From the NCBI GenBank assembly GCA_025363495.1, contig JANYDR010000235.1, positions 1 through 11,693 of the forward strand: a DNA stretch of 11,693 nt, given 5' to 3'. The position numbers and the translations under genes are program-made. Shown here in pieces: positions 1-7,242 of the stretch. The notes beneath the pieces are model-generated. The model searched no databases. It was not told the origin of the DNA and worked only from the letters and a program-made list of their open reading frames with translations. This DNA comes from Cyclobacteriaceae bacterium (GTDB taxonomy: Bacteria; Bacteroidota; Bacteroidia; Cytophagales; Cyclobacteriaceae). Numbering within the stretch: position 1 is the stretch's first letter; every line of letters begins with the position of its first letter.

Positions 1-710
1 CCAATGCGGAGGTTTCCAGACTTTGTGATCGTCGTTTCGGAATTGGTGCCGATGGTTTGATACTGCTTGAAAAAGATCCATCAGTAGATTTTAAAATGGT
101 CTATCGCAATGCTGATGGAAGTGAAAGCTTTTGCGGCAATGGATGCCGCGCCATTCTTCACTTTGCAAAAAAACTTGGTATTATTAAAGATACCGCCTCT
201 TTCTCTGCCTATGATGGTAAACATACTGGACAGATTTTACCAGATGGCAACATTCGTTTTTCATTGGCAGATGTAAATGCCATCGAACCTAAGGGGGAAG
301 ATCTTTATATCAACACCGGAACTGATCACAACATACGTTTTGTAAAAAATCTCGATTCCTATCCTGTAGCAGAAGAGGGAAGAAAAATTCGTTACGGCGA
401 TTTATATAAGCCACGCGGCACCAATGCCGATTTCGTGGAAGTCAAGCCAGACAATAGCGTTTCTTTCAGGATCTATGAGCGTGGTGTTGAGGCAGAGACT
501 TATTCGAGCGGCTCCGGAGCAACGGCCTGCGCACTTGCTGTAGCTAAAAAATTCGGCCATTCCTCTCCCATTATACTAACCGCTCCGGGCGGAAAGCTGG
601 TAGTTGACTTTGAAACCGGCCAGAACGGCACGTTTCACAACATTTATCTTACCGGACCAGTAGAACTTGTATTTGAGACGGAGTCTGCCAAAATGCCTTT
701 GGAACTATAA
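1..710 (+). CDS. dapF: Diaminopimelate epimerase, 5' end cut by the window edge
   Basis: Interconverts LL- and meso-diaminopimelate in the cytoplasm for lysine and peptidoglycan synthesis. The reading frame is open from base 3, giving 235 visible codons; the family is usually 260-280 residues, so roughly 20-40 N-terminal residues lie outside the window. A TTG at 57 is an internal leucine codon, not a start, because the conserved block LCDRRFGIGADGLILL runs through it. The first catalytic cysteine is present in NADGSESFCGNGCRA (Cys codon 132-134). The second catalytic site, normally ET-x-x-CG(T/S)G, reads ETYSSGSGATACA, so serine (AGC, 507-509) stands where the catalytic cysteine is expected; the nearest cysteine is seven residues downstream. 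The fold and other motifs look intact, so the family call is firm, but full epimerase activity is not assured. A 129-base gap separates it from secA. Confidence 0.93.
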   Translation, partial: NAEVSRLCDRRFGIGADGLILLEKDPSVDFKMVYRNADGSESFCGNGCRAILHFAKKLGIIKDTASFSAYDGKHTGQILPDGNIRFSLADVNAIEPKGEDLYINTGTDHNIRFVKNLDSYPVAEEGRKIRYGDLYKPRGTNADFVEVKPDNSVSFRIYERGVEAETYSSGSGATACALAVAKKFGHSSPIILTAPGGKLVVDFETGQNGTFHNIYLTGPVELVFETESAKMPLEL

Positions 711-839
711 TTGCACCCCTGAAAATCTTAACTTTACGGCCCGTTTTAATAGTTGTCGGCTGCTTGTTAATGATTAATAGGCCTTTAAACGCCTTTTGAC
801 CTGACAAACAGCTAAAACTAAGACGCTTAACGATTACAC

Positions 840-3800
840 ATGCTAAAACTTATTGCCAAATTATTCGGCACGAAATCCGAGAAAGACATCAAACGAGCGA
901 TGCCGCTGGTAGAAGCTACTAAAAAGGAAGAGGAGAAGCTCAAGTCATTGTCGCACGATGAATTAAGGGGACAAACAAAGGAAGTCCAGAGTTATATAAA
1001 CGAGCAGTTGAAACCTATTGATGACCAACTGGCCTCGTTACACAAACAGGTAAGCGACCAACCCGACCTTGATCTCCATGAAAAAGAGGCAATCTTCAAT
1101 CAAATTGATCAGATTGAAAAAGACCGCAACAAAGAACTGGAGAAAGTACTAACCGATATTCTTCCAAGAGCATTTGCTATTGTCCGTGAAACCGCAAGAC
1201 GCTTTAAAGAAAATGAATACCTCGAAGTAACAGCAACCGAAGCGGATCATCATTTTGCTCTTCGTCATCCGAATATAAAGATTGAAGGCGGCAAAGCATT
1301 ATGGCATAATCAATGGATGGCAGCCGGAAATATGATCACCTGGGACATGGTACATTATGATGTACAGATCATTGGCGGTATCGTTCTTCATGAGGGAAAG
1401 ATTTCAGAGATGGCAACCGGTGAAGGAAAAACACTGGTGGCAACATTCCCGGCGTTCCTCAATGCATTGGCAAAACGTGGAGTACATATTGTATCGGTCA
1501 ATACTTACCTCGTGGTTCGTGATAGTGAGTGGATGGGACCTTTATTTCAGTTTCATGGTCTTACTGTAGACTGTATCGACAAGCACGAACCAAACTCTAT
1601 CGCGCGACGCAATGCTTATCAGGCTGACATCACATACGGTACTAATAATGAATTCGGCTTTGATTACCTCCGTGATAACATGGCCCGCGATCCGGAAGAA
1701 CTAGTACAACGCAGTCACCACTTTGCAATGGTCGATGAAGTGGATAGCGTGTTGGTAGACGAAGCACGGACTCCACTTATTATATCAGGTCCGATACCTC
1801 GCGGAGATCAGCATGAATTTTACGATCTGAAGCCCCGTATTTTTAAAGTTGTTGAAGCCCAAAAGAAACTTGTCAATCAGTTCTTGAATGATGCGAGGAA
1901 ACAGCTTGAGGAAGGCAATGAAAAAGACGGAGGCCTTTCACTATTTCGCGCACATCGTGGTATGCCAAAGTTCAAGCCATTAATCAAATATCTTAGCGAA
2001 ACCGGACACAAAAATGTTCTGCAGAGAACAGAAAACTATCATTTACAGGATAATAAAAAAGAAATGCCGAATGCGGACGCTCCGCTCTTCTTCATCATTG
2101 ATGAAAAAGATAACAGCGTTGAATTAACCGACAAGGGCATTGATTTGATAACAGGCGAAGGTGAAGATCCAAGATTATTCATCCTTCCTGAAATCGGAAT
2201 GGAACTTAATCAAATTGAAAAGGACAACACACTTGATGGTCCTGCCAAGTTTGAAAAGAAAGAAGAACTCATTCGTGATTATTCTACCAAGTCGCAACGC
2301 ATTCATAGTATTAACCAGTTACTCAAGGCATACACCTTATTCGAAAAAGATACAGAGTATATTATCGTTGATGGCAAAGTAAAAATAGTTGACGAGCAAA
2401 CGGGTCGTGTTCTGGACGGAAGACGCTATTCAGACGGATTGCACCAGGCTATTGAGGCTAAGGAAAATGTTAAAGTAGAAGATGCTACACAGACATACGC
2501 TACCGTTACGCTTCAGAATTATTTCCGAATGTATCATAAGCTGGCTGGTATGACCGGTACAGCCGAAACGGAAGCTGGCGAATTATGGGATATCTATAAG
2601 CTTGATGTTGTTGTAATTCCTACCAACAAACCAGTAACACGTAAAGACATGGATGACCTCGTGCATAAAACCATGCGCGAAAAATTCAATGCCGTAGTTG
2701 AAGAAATTGTGGATCTCACCAAACTGGGAAGACCGGTGCTTGTGGGTACTACTTCCGTGGAAATTTCGGAATTGCTTAGCCGCATGCTGCAATTGCGTAA
2801 GATCAAGCATAATGTGTTAAATGCGAAACAACATCAACGAGAAGCAGAAATTGTAGCAGAAGCGGGGAAACCCGGAACTGTAACAATCGCTACTAACATG
2901 GCAGGTCGCGGTACAGATATCAAACTTACCCCAGAGTCACGTGCATCGGGTGGTCTTGCCATCATTGGTACCGAACGCCACGAGTCGCGAAGGGTAGATC
3001 GTCAGTTGCGTGGTCGCGCGGGACGTCAGGGGGATCCCGGTACTTCCAAGTTTTATGTTTCTCTTGAAGACAATCTCATGCGCCTCTTCATGCCGGAACG
3101 TATCGCGAGGATCATGGATCGTCTTGGATTAAAAGAAGGAGAGGTGATTTCACATTCAATGGTTACAAACTCCATTGAACGTGCGCAGAAGAAAGTAGAA
3201 GAGAACAACTTTGGTATCCGTAAGCGATTGCTGGAGTATGATAACGTTATGAACTCACAGCGTGAAGTCATTTACAGAAGAAGACGCAATGCTCTGTTTG
3301 GCGAACGTCTTCAACTGGATATTCTCAATATGCTTTTCGATACATGCGATGATCTCGTTGCAAATGCGAAGGCCGGAGAAGGGTTCCAAAACTTTAAGGT
3401 CAATTTATTAAGTACACTGGGTCTTGATTTCGCAATCACCGAAGATGAGTATGCCAGTCTTGATCAAATTAAGCTCACTGAGAAATTATATGAGCAAGCG
3501 CTTAGTCACTATGAAACTAAAAACAAGGCTGCTGCTCAGAAAGCGTTACCTGTTATTCTCGATATTTACAAAACACGTGGTGCTACGATTCAAAATATTT
3601 CAGTTCCATTCAGTGATGGCGTTAAGCAAATTGATGTAGCCGCACCTTTGCAAAAATGTGTTGAGACCAACAATGGTGAGTTGATTCGTTCAATGGAAAA
3701 AATGATAACGCTTGCCATCATCGATCATCAGTGGAAAGAACATCTTCGCGATATGGATGACCTGAAGCAAAGTGTTCAGAATGCAGTTTATGAGCAAAAG

Positions 3801-4190
3801 GATCCACTCCTGATTTATAAATTTGAGGGCTTCGAAGCGTTCAAGCGTTTTATTTCACGAGTGAACGAAGAGACGATTTCTTTTCTCATGAAAGCGGAAA
3901 TCCCTACACAGGAACCAGAACGTTTGCAAGAAGCCAGGACCCAAAAGCGTCAGCGATTCAGTGAACAAAAAGACGAATCCCGTTCACTTCTTCAAGGCGG
4001 CGGAAGCGAACCGGCAGCCCCACAAAATGAAGTTGAGCAGAAAGTAATGCCAATCAAGTCAGAGAAAATGGCCGGGCGTAATGATAAAGTTACTGTTCAG
4101 TATCCCGATGGCAAGGTGTTGAAAGATGTGAAGTACAAGAAAGTGGAAGATGACATAAAGAGCGGTCGTTGTATTGTGATCGAACAATAG
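840..4190 (+). CDS. secA: Preprotein translocase ATPase SecA
   Basis: Motor ATPase that drives unfolded preproteins through SecYEG at the inner membrane. The 1116 residues exceed the roughly 900 of E. coli, as is usual in Bacteroidota, largely through an enlarged preprotein-crosslinking region (about residues 320-440). Visible elements in order: Walker A TGEGKT (193-198), Walker B/DEAD-type VDEVDSVLVDEAR (298-310), the TGTAETEAGELW segment (572-583), TNMAGRGTD (685-693), the arginine-finger block GTERHESRRVDRQLRGRAGRQGD (710-732, helicase motif VI), the helical scaffold region and DHQWKEHLRDMDD (962-974). Two oddities: the normally VNDYLAxRD motif reads VNTYLVVRD (220-228), and the tail after GRND (1079-1082) lacks the CxC...CH zinc-binding sequence, ending instead in KYKKVEDDIKSGRCIVIEQ. 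The ATG start gives the standard N-terminus MLKLIAKLFG; no Shine-Dalgarno is visible. The next gene starts 12 bases after the stop. Confidence 0.98.
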   Translation: MLKLIAKLFGTKSEKDIKRAMPLVEATKKEEEKLKSLSHDELRGQTKEVQSYINEQLKPIDDQLASLHKQVSDQPDLDLHEKEAIFNQIDQIEKDRNKELEKVLTDILPRAFAIVRETARRFKENEYLEVTATEADHHFALRHPNIKIEGGKALWHNQWMAAGNMITWDMVHYDVQIIGGIVLHEGKISEMATGEGKTLVATFPAFLNALAKRGVHIVSVNTYLVVRDSEWMGPLFQFHGLTVDCIDKHEPNSIARRNAYQADITYGTNNEFGFDYLRDNMARDPEELVQRSHHFAMVDEVDSVLVDEARTPLIISGPIPRGDQHEFYDLKPRIFKVVEAQKKLVNQFLNDARKQLEEGNEKDGGLSLFRAHRGMPKFKPLIKYLSETGHKNVLQRTENYHLQDNKKEMPNADAPLFFIIDEKDNSVELTDKGIDLITGEGEDPRLFILPEIGMELNQIEKDNTLDGPAKFEKKEELIRDYSTKSQRIHSINQLLKAYTLFEKDTEYIIVDGKVKIVDEQTGRVLDGRRYSDGLHQAIEAKENVKVEDATQTYATVTLQNYFRMYHKLAGMTGTAETEAGELWDIYKLDVVVIPTNKPVTRKDMDDLVHKTMREKFNAVVEEIVDLTKLGRPVLVGTTSVEISELLSRMLQLRKIKHNVLNAKQHQREAEIVAEAGKPGTVTIATNMAGRGTDIKLTPESRASGGLAIIGTERHESRRVDRQLRGRAGRQGDPGTSKFYVSLEDNLMRLFMPERIARIMDRLGLKEGEVISHSMVTNSIERAQKKVEENNFGIRKRLLEYDNVMNSQREVIYRRRRNALFGERLQLDILNMLFDTCDDLVANAKAGEGFQNFKVNLLSTLGLDFAITEDEYASLDQIKLTEKLYEQALSHYETKNKAAAQKALPVILDIYKTRGATIQNISVPFSDGVKQIDVAAPLQKCVETNNGELIRSMEKMITLAIIDHQWKEHLRDMDDLKQSVQNAVYEQKDPLLIYKFEGFEAFKRFISRVNEETISFLMKAEIPTQEPERLQEARTQKRQRFSEQKDESRSLLQGGGSEPAAPQNEVEQKVMPIKSEKMAGRNDKVTVQYPDGKVLKDVKYKKVEDDIKSGRCIVIEQ

Positions 4191-4202
4191 ATAGTGTACA
4201 TA

Positions 4203-4730
4203 ATGAATTACCTTTTTAGAATGAAGGATTTTTTTAGCTGCCTTGGTCAGTCTGGCTTTGTATTCATTATTCTGCTTTCATCATTCTCCTGTGCAGCACA
4301 AAAAAATGGTTCCAAGCCATATTATCACGAAGATCTGTATTCGCTTCGCCCAAAATTTCCGGACCCTGTCGATTCATCCACTCAGGCTGAAATGCCAAAA
4401 AAAAATGAAGTAGTTCCAACACACAACGTCAATAAAAAAGTTGATGGCGTGCTGGATAGCATTAACCATTTCAACGCTACACGCAAATTCATTGACGGCT
4501 ACACCATCCAGATTTACTCCGGTCAGAACCGGGAAGAAGCAATGAACTCCAAAAAGAAAATGACAACGGATGCTCCGGATTTGACTTCTGAAATGGAGTA
4601 CAACCAACCTAAGTTTCGGGTTCGTACTGGAAGTTATTTTTCACGTCTCGAAGCACAGAAAGATTTACTGCGCATGAAACGTCTCTTCCCCAATGCGATT
4701 CTGGTGCCCGAAAAAATCCAAGTACGCTAA
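4203..4730 (+). CDS. SPOR-domain protein, probable lipoprotein
   Basis: A 175-residue exported protein if started at the ATG at 4203. A GTG at 4194 and an ATG at 4221 are in-frame alternatives; all three leave the signal segment intact. The N-terminus has basic residues, then a hydrophobic core (SGFVFIILLSSFSC) ending at Cys30, compatible with a lipobox although the -3 residue is serine rather than leucine. A polar, proline- and lysine-rich linker follows, then a C-terminal SPOR-like domain (about residues 99-172) beginning GYTIQIYSGQNREEA and containing the second half-repeat KFRVRTGSYFSRLEAQKDL. SPOR domains in other proteins bind denuded peptidoglycan glycan strands; that role here is inferred. 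It sits 12 bases after secA and its TAA overlaps the next ATG by one base, suggesting co-transcription and coupled translation. Confidence 0.82.
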   Translation: MNYLFRMKDFFSCLGQSGFVFIILLSSFSCAAQKNGSKPYYHEDLYSLRPKFPDPVDSSTQAEMPKKNEVVPTHNVNKKVDGVLDSINHFNATRKFIDGYTIQIYSGQNREEAMNSKKKMTTDAPDLTSEMEYNQPKFRVRTGSYFSRLEAQKDLLRMKRLFPNAILVPEKIQVR

Positions 4731-5920
4731 TGTCCCTACTTCAATCCGTTCAGGAAAAATCAAAAAGCAATGCCGCAGAAGTGGTAAAATGGCGAAGATA
4801 TTTACATGCGAATCCCGAGCTTTCTTATAAAGAATTTAATACGGCAAAGTTCATCGCACAAACTCTGCGTGATGCTGGATTGAATCCGATAGAAGGTATA
4901 GCTGGCACTGGTCTAATTGTAATGATCGAGGGTAAAAATCCTTTTAAAAAAACAGTTGCCCTTCGAGCAGATATGGATGCACTGCCCATCACCGAGGCAA
5001 ATACTGTTGAGTATAAGTCAAAGAATACTGGAGTAATGCACGCTTGCGGTCATGATGTGCATACATCTTCCCTGCTGGGAACAGCCAAAATCTTAAATAG
5101 CCTGAAAGATAAATTTGAAGGTACCGTTAAACTTATTTTTCAACCCGGTGAAGAAAAAAATCCGGGTGGCGCTTCCTATATGATAAAAGAAGGAGTATTG
5201 GAAAATCCAAGACCTGCATCTATTATTGGTCAGCATGTAATGCCGCTATTGCCCGTAGGTAAAATTGGTTTTCGTGAGGGCATGTATATGGCGAGTTCCG
5301 ATGAGATCTATCTTACGGTGATCGGTAAGGGAGGTCATGCCTCTACTCCAGAACTGATGATTGACCCTGTTGTCATTGCTTCACATATTATCATAGCCGT
5401 GCAACAAATCATTAGCAGAAATGCAAGTCCAAAGCAGCCCACTGTACTTTCTTTTGGAAAAATTTCTGCAGAAGGCGCTACGAATATCATTCCAAATGAA
5501 GTGAATATTGCCGGCACATTTCGCGCATTGAATGAAGTATGGCGCAAAGAAGCGCTCATAAAAATCAAAAAAATGGCAGAAGGTATAGCTGAAAGTATGG
5601 GAGGAAGATGCGAGGTAGACATATCGCACGGATATCCATATCTTGAAAATAATCCGGAGCTCACTCAACGTATTCGCAAAGCAGCGGAAGAATATGTAGG
5701 GAAGGAAAATGTAGTCGATATTGATCTCACACTGGGTTCTGAAGACTTCGCCTACTATTCTCATGTTATTCCCGCCTCTTTTTATCGCCTTGGAACGCGC
5801 AACGAAGCGAAGGGAATTACTTCCTATGTCCACACTCCCACTTTTGATATTGATGAAGATGCGCTTGCCATTGGTCCAGGATTAATGGCCTGGATGGCAT
5901 TAAAAGAATTAGGTAATTAA
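4730..5920 (+). CDS. M20D-family metallo-amidohydrolase
   Basis: A cytoplasmic zinc/manganese-type amidohydrolase of the HipO / N-acyl-amino-acid hydrolase / IAA-conjugate hydrolase group, expected to cleave an amide bond and release a free amino acid or amine. All 396 residues fit the family length. The dinuclear metal site is complete: Cys106 and His108 in HACGHDVH, Glu141-Glu142 in FQPGEE, His169 in GQHVMP and His368 in YVHTPTFD. The N-terminal RRYLHANPELSYKE block and the LRADMDALPI strand are typical, and the dimerisation/lid domain starts near GKGGHASTPE (199-208). No signal peptide is visible. The start is fixed by the TAATG overlap with the SPOR gene. The substrate cannot be read from sequence; N-acetyl-diaminopimelate deacetylation is one possibility given nearby dapF, but most Bacteroidota use the aminotransferase route, so I do not assign it. 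Confidence 0.92.
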   Translation: MSLLQSVQEKSKSNAAEVVKWRRYLHANPELSYKEFNTAKFIAQTLRDAGLNPIEGIAGTGLIVMIEGKNPFKKTVALRADMDALPITEANTVEYKSKNTGVMHACGHDVHTSSLLGTAKILNSLKDKFEGTVKLIFQPGEEKNPGGASYMIKEGVLENPRPASIIGQHVMPLLPVGKIGFREGMYMASSDEIYLTVIGKGGHASTPELMIDPVVIASHIIIAVQQIISRNASPKQPTVLSFGKISAEGATNIIPNEVNIAGTFRALNEVWRKEALIKIKKMAEGIAESMGGRCEVDISHGYPYLENNPELTQRIRKAAEEYVGKENVVDIDLTLGSEDFAYYSHVIPASFYRLGTRNEAKGITSYVHTPTFDIDEDALAIGPGLMAWMALKELGN

Positions 5921-5941
5921 ATTCTTCTTTCACTGTTGACA

Positions 5942-7090
5942 ATGGACATGAATGCATCATTCATCAATATCCTTTCAACGATCATCATCTTTCAGCTTGC
6001 TTTTTTATCACTTTTCTTATTCACAAGCTCGAAAGGAAAAAAAATATCAAACAGAATCCTGGCATTATTCTTTATCTGGCTTATCCTAAATCTAACTGAT
6101 GCTCTTCTTACTTATTCCGGCTATTATGAAAACTTCCCTTCTTTTGCTCATCTCGAGGATGGATTGATTTTCCTTGTAGGCCCGTTGATATATTTCTACA
6201 CGCTATCAGTAGTCTATAAAGATTTTTCATTTAAGAAGGTTGATCTGCTTCATCTGCTGCCGTTTATCCTTGCCACTTCGGCTTATCAGATTTATTATCA
6301 TCTGCAAACAGCTGAGTATCAGAAACAAATTCAAACTGCTATCACCGAGCAAAAGCTTCCCGTTGCATTTTATTTTACTATTTCTTTTGTTTATCTCCAT
6401 ATAGGAATTTACTTATACCAAGCCTTTCAACTGCTTCGTTACTATCATCACAAGATAAAAGATCAATTTTCATCATTGAGTAAGATACGGCTCGATTGGC
6501 TCTTCTTCTTCTTAGGTTTCATCGCTGTCATTTTTGTTATTTCTGTTATTTATTCATTTCTACCGGTCACTGAGTTTCGGAAATACTTTGAAGCTTCTTT
6601 TCTTTTACCATTCGTAATTATTTTCTTTTTCACGAGCTCTGTTGCCTGGAAGGGGATGAAACAGCCCGATATTTTCTCCGGCATTGAATATAATCCCGAA
6701 GAAAAAAAATATGCAGGATCCGGGTTATCTGAAAATGAGAAAAATCAGATCGGGCAAAAGCTGGTACAATTATTCAATGAAGAAAAGCCTTTTCTTATTC
6801 CTGATCTGACAATTGATCAGCTGGCTGACAAACTTGAAACCACCTCAAAAAAGCTATCGCAAGTCATCAACGAAACATTCCACCAGAATTTCTTTGATTT
6901 TGTAAACACTCATCGCATTGAAGAAGTTAAAAAGATTTTGACCGAATCAAACGATGTGAAGCTTACTGTCCTTGAGGTTATGTATCACTGCGGATTCAAT
7001 TCTAAATCTTCGTTTAACACTATTTTCAGAAAAAAAACAGGCCTCACGCCGAGTGAGTTTCGAAAGACTGCGATTGCCAGATTCTCATAA
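5942..7090 (+). CDS. Membrane-anchored AraC-family transcriptional regulator (7TM plus HTH)
   Basis: A one-component regulator that would sense a membrane or extracytoplasmic signal and bind DNA directly from the inner membrane. From the ATG at 5942 (382 residues; an upstream in-frame TTG at 5936 is less likely, and an ATG at 5948 is possible) there are about seven hydrophobic helices at residues 7-27, 38-58, 72-90, 102-119, 140-164, 184-205 and 217-235. A short linker leads to a C-terminal AraC DNA-binding domain (about 283-380) with both helix-turn-helix units: LTIDQLADKLETTSKKLSQV and the signature GFNSKSSFNTIFRKKTGLTPSEFR. This architecture is common in Bacteroidota; ligands are mostly unknown. 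It lies 21 bases after the amidohydrolase and 152 bases before the Lnt-like gene, which it could regulate, though nothing in the sequence proves it. Confidence 0.9.
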   Translation: MDMNASFINILSTIIIFQLAFLSLFLFTSSKGKKISNRILALFFIWLILNLTDALLTYSGYYENFPSFAHLEDGLIFLVGPLIYFYTLSVVYKDFSFKKVDLLHLLPFILATSAYQIYYHLQTAEYQKQIQTAITEQKLPVAFYFTISFVYLHIGIYLYQAFQLLRYYHHKIKDQFSSLSKIRLDWLFFFLGFIAVIFVISVIYSFLPVTEFRKYFEASFLLPFVIIFFFTSSVAWKGMKQPDIFSGIEYNPEEKKYAGSGLSENEKNQIGQKLVQLFNEEKPFLIPDLTIDQLADKLETTSKKLSQVINETFHQNFFDFVNTHRIEEVKKILTESNDVKLTVLEVMYHCGFNSKSSFNTIFRKKTGLTPSEFRKTAIARFS

Positions 7091-7149
7091 GTTCTCGATG
7101 ATTTTAGTCAATTAGACCGCTCCAAATGAAGGTGTGTCCTAATACCTAA

Positions 7150-7157
7150 TAAGTTTG
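7150..7157 (+). promoter_or_regulatory. Candidate Bacteroidota -7 element (TAAGTTTG)
   Basis: TAAGTTTG matches the Bacteroidota -7 consensus TAnnTTTG exactly. The expected -33 TTG is not perfect: ATG at 7126-7128 sits at a 21-base spacing with one mismatch. A start near 7162-7165 would give a leader of about 80 nt for the Lnt-like gene, carrying all the inverted repeats described at 7171-7242. Confidence 0.35.
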
Positions 7158-7170
7158 AGTTCCGGATTAA

Positions 7171-7242
7171 ACCGTTCGACTTCCTGATTCCGGTCGATCT
7201 GGGCCTTTTTTCGAACGTTTTTTGAATAAAAATCAAAACGTT
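7171..7242 (+). promoter_or_regulatory. Leader with three mutually exclusive inverted repeats
   Basis: Three perfect pairings share arms. (1) TCGAC 7176-7180 with GTCGA 7193-7197. (2) CGTTCGA 7173-7179 with TCGAACG 7211-7217, followed directly by six T residues (7218-7223), which is terminator-like though the loop is 31 nt. (3) AACGTTTT 7214-7221 with AAAACGTT 7235-7242, the latter abutting the ATG at 7243. Pairing 2 excludes both 1 and 3, whereas 1 and 3 can coexist. This layout resembles an attenuator or translation switch, but AACGTTTT/AAAACGTT could equally be a DNA operator. No known riboswitch was recognised. Confidence 0.35.

Noticed and set aside
57..59. TTG as dapF start codon
   Set aside because: The conserved DapF block runs through it from base 24 onward, so it is an internal leucine and the real start lies before the window.
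711..839. Promoter or terminator between dapF and secA
   Set aside because: AGGC (779-782) with GCCT (791-794) and four T residues is only a 4-bp stem, and TTAATGATTAA (767-777) is a short AT-rich palindrome. A TTTTG at 794-798 has no proper TAnnTTTG at the right distance. Nothing here is strong enough to annotate.
2583..2810. Minus-strand frames inside secA and other genes
   Set aside because: They are shadows of well-conserved + strand genes and show no motif of their own.
5936..5938. TTG start for the AraC-type regulator
   Set aside because: ATG codons lie two and four codons further on; the extra residues add nothing conserved.
7166..7197. Hairpin between CCGGA and TCCGG upstream of the Lnt-like gene
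   Set aside because: Only five bases pair across a long loop, and the TTCCGG copies read better as a chance direct repeat; the shared-arm set at 7171-7242 is stronger.
7222..7242. Seven-residue extension of the Lnt-like protein from TTG 7222
   Set aside because: The stretch is the loop and right arm of an 8-bp inverted repeat and ATG 7243 gives a normal N-terminal membrane segment.
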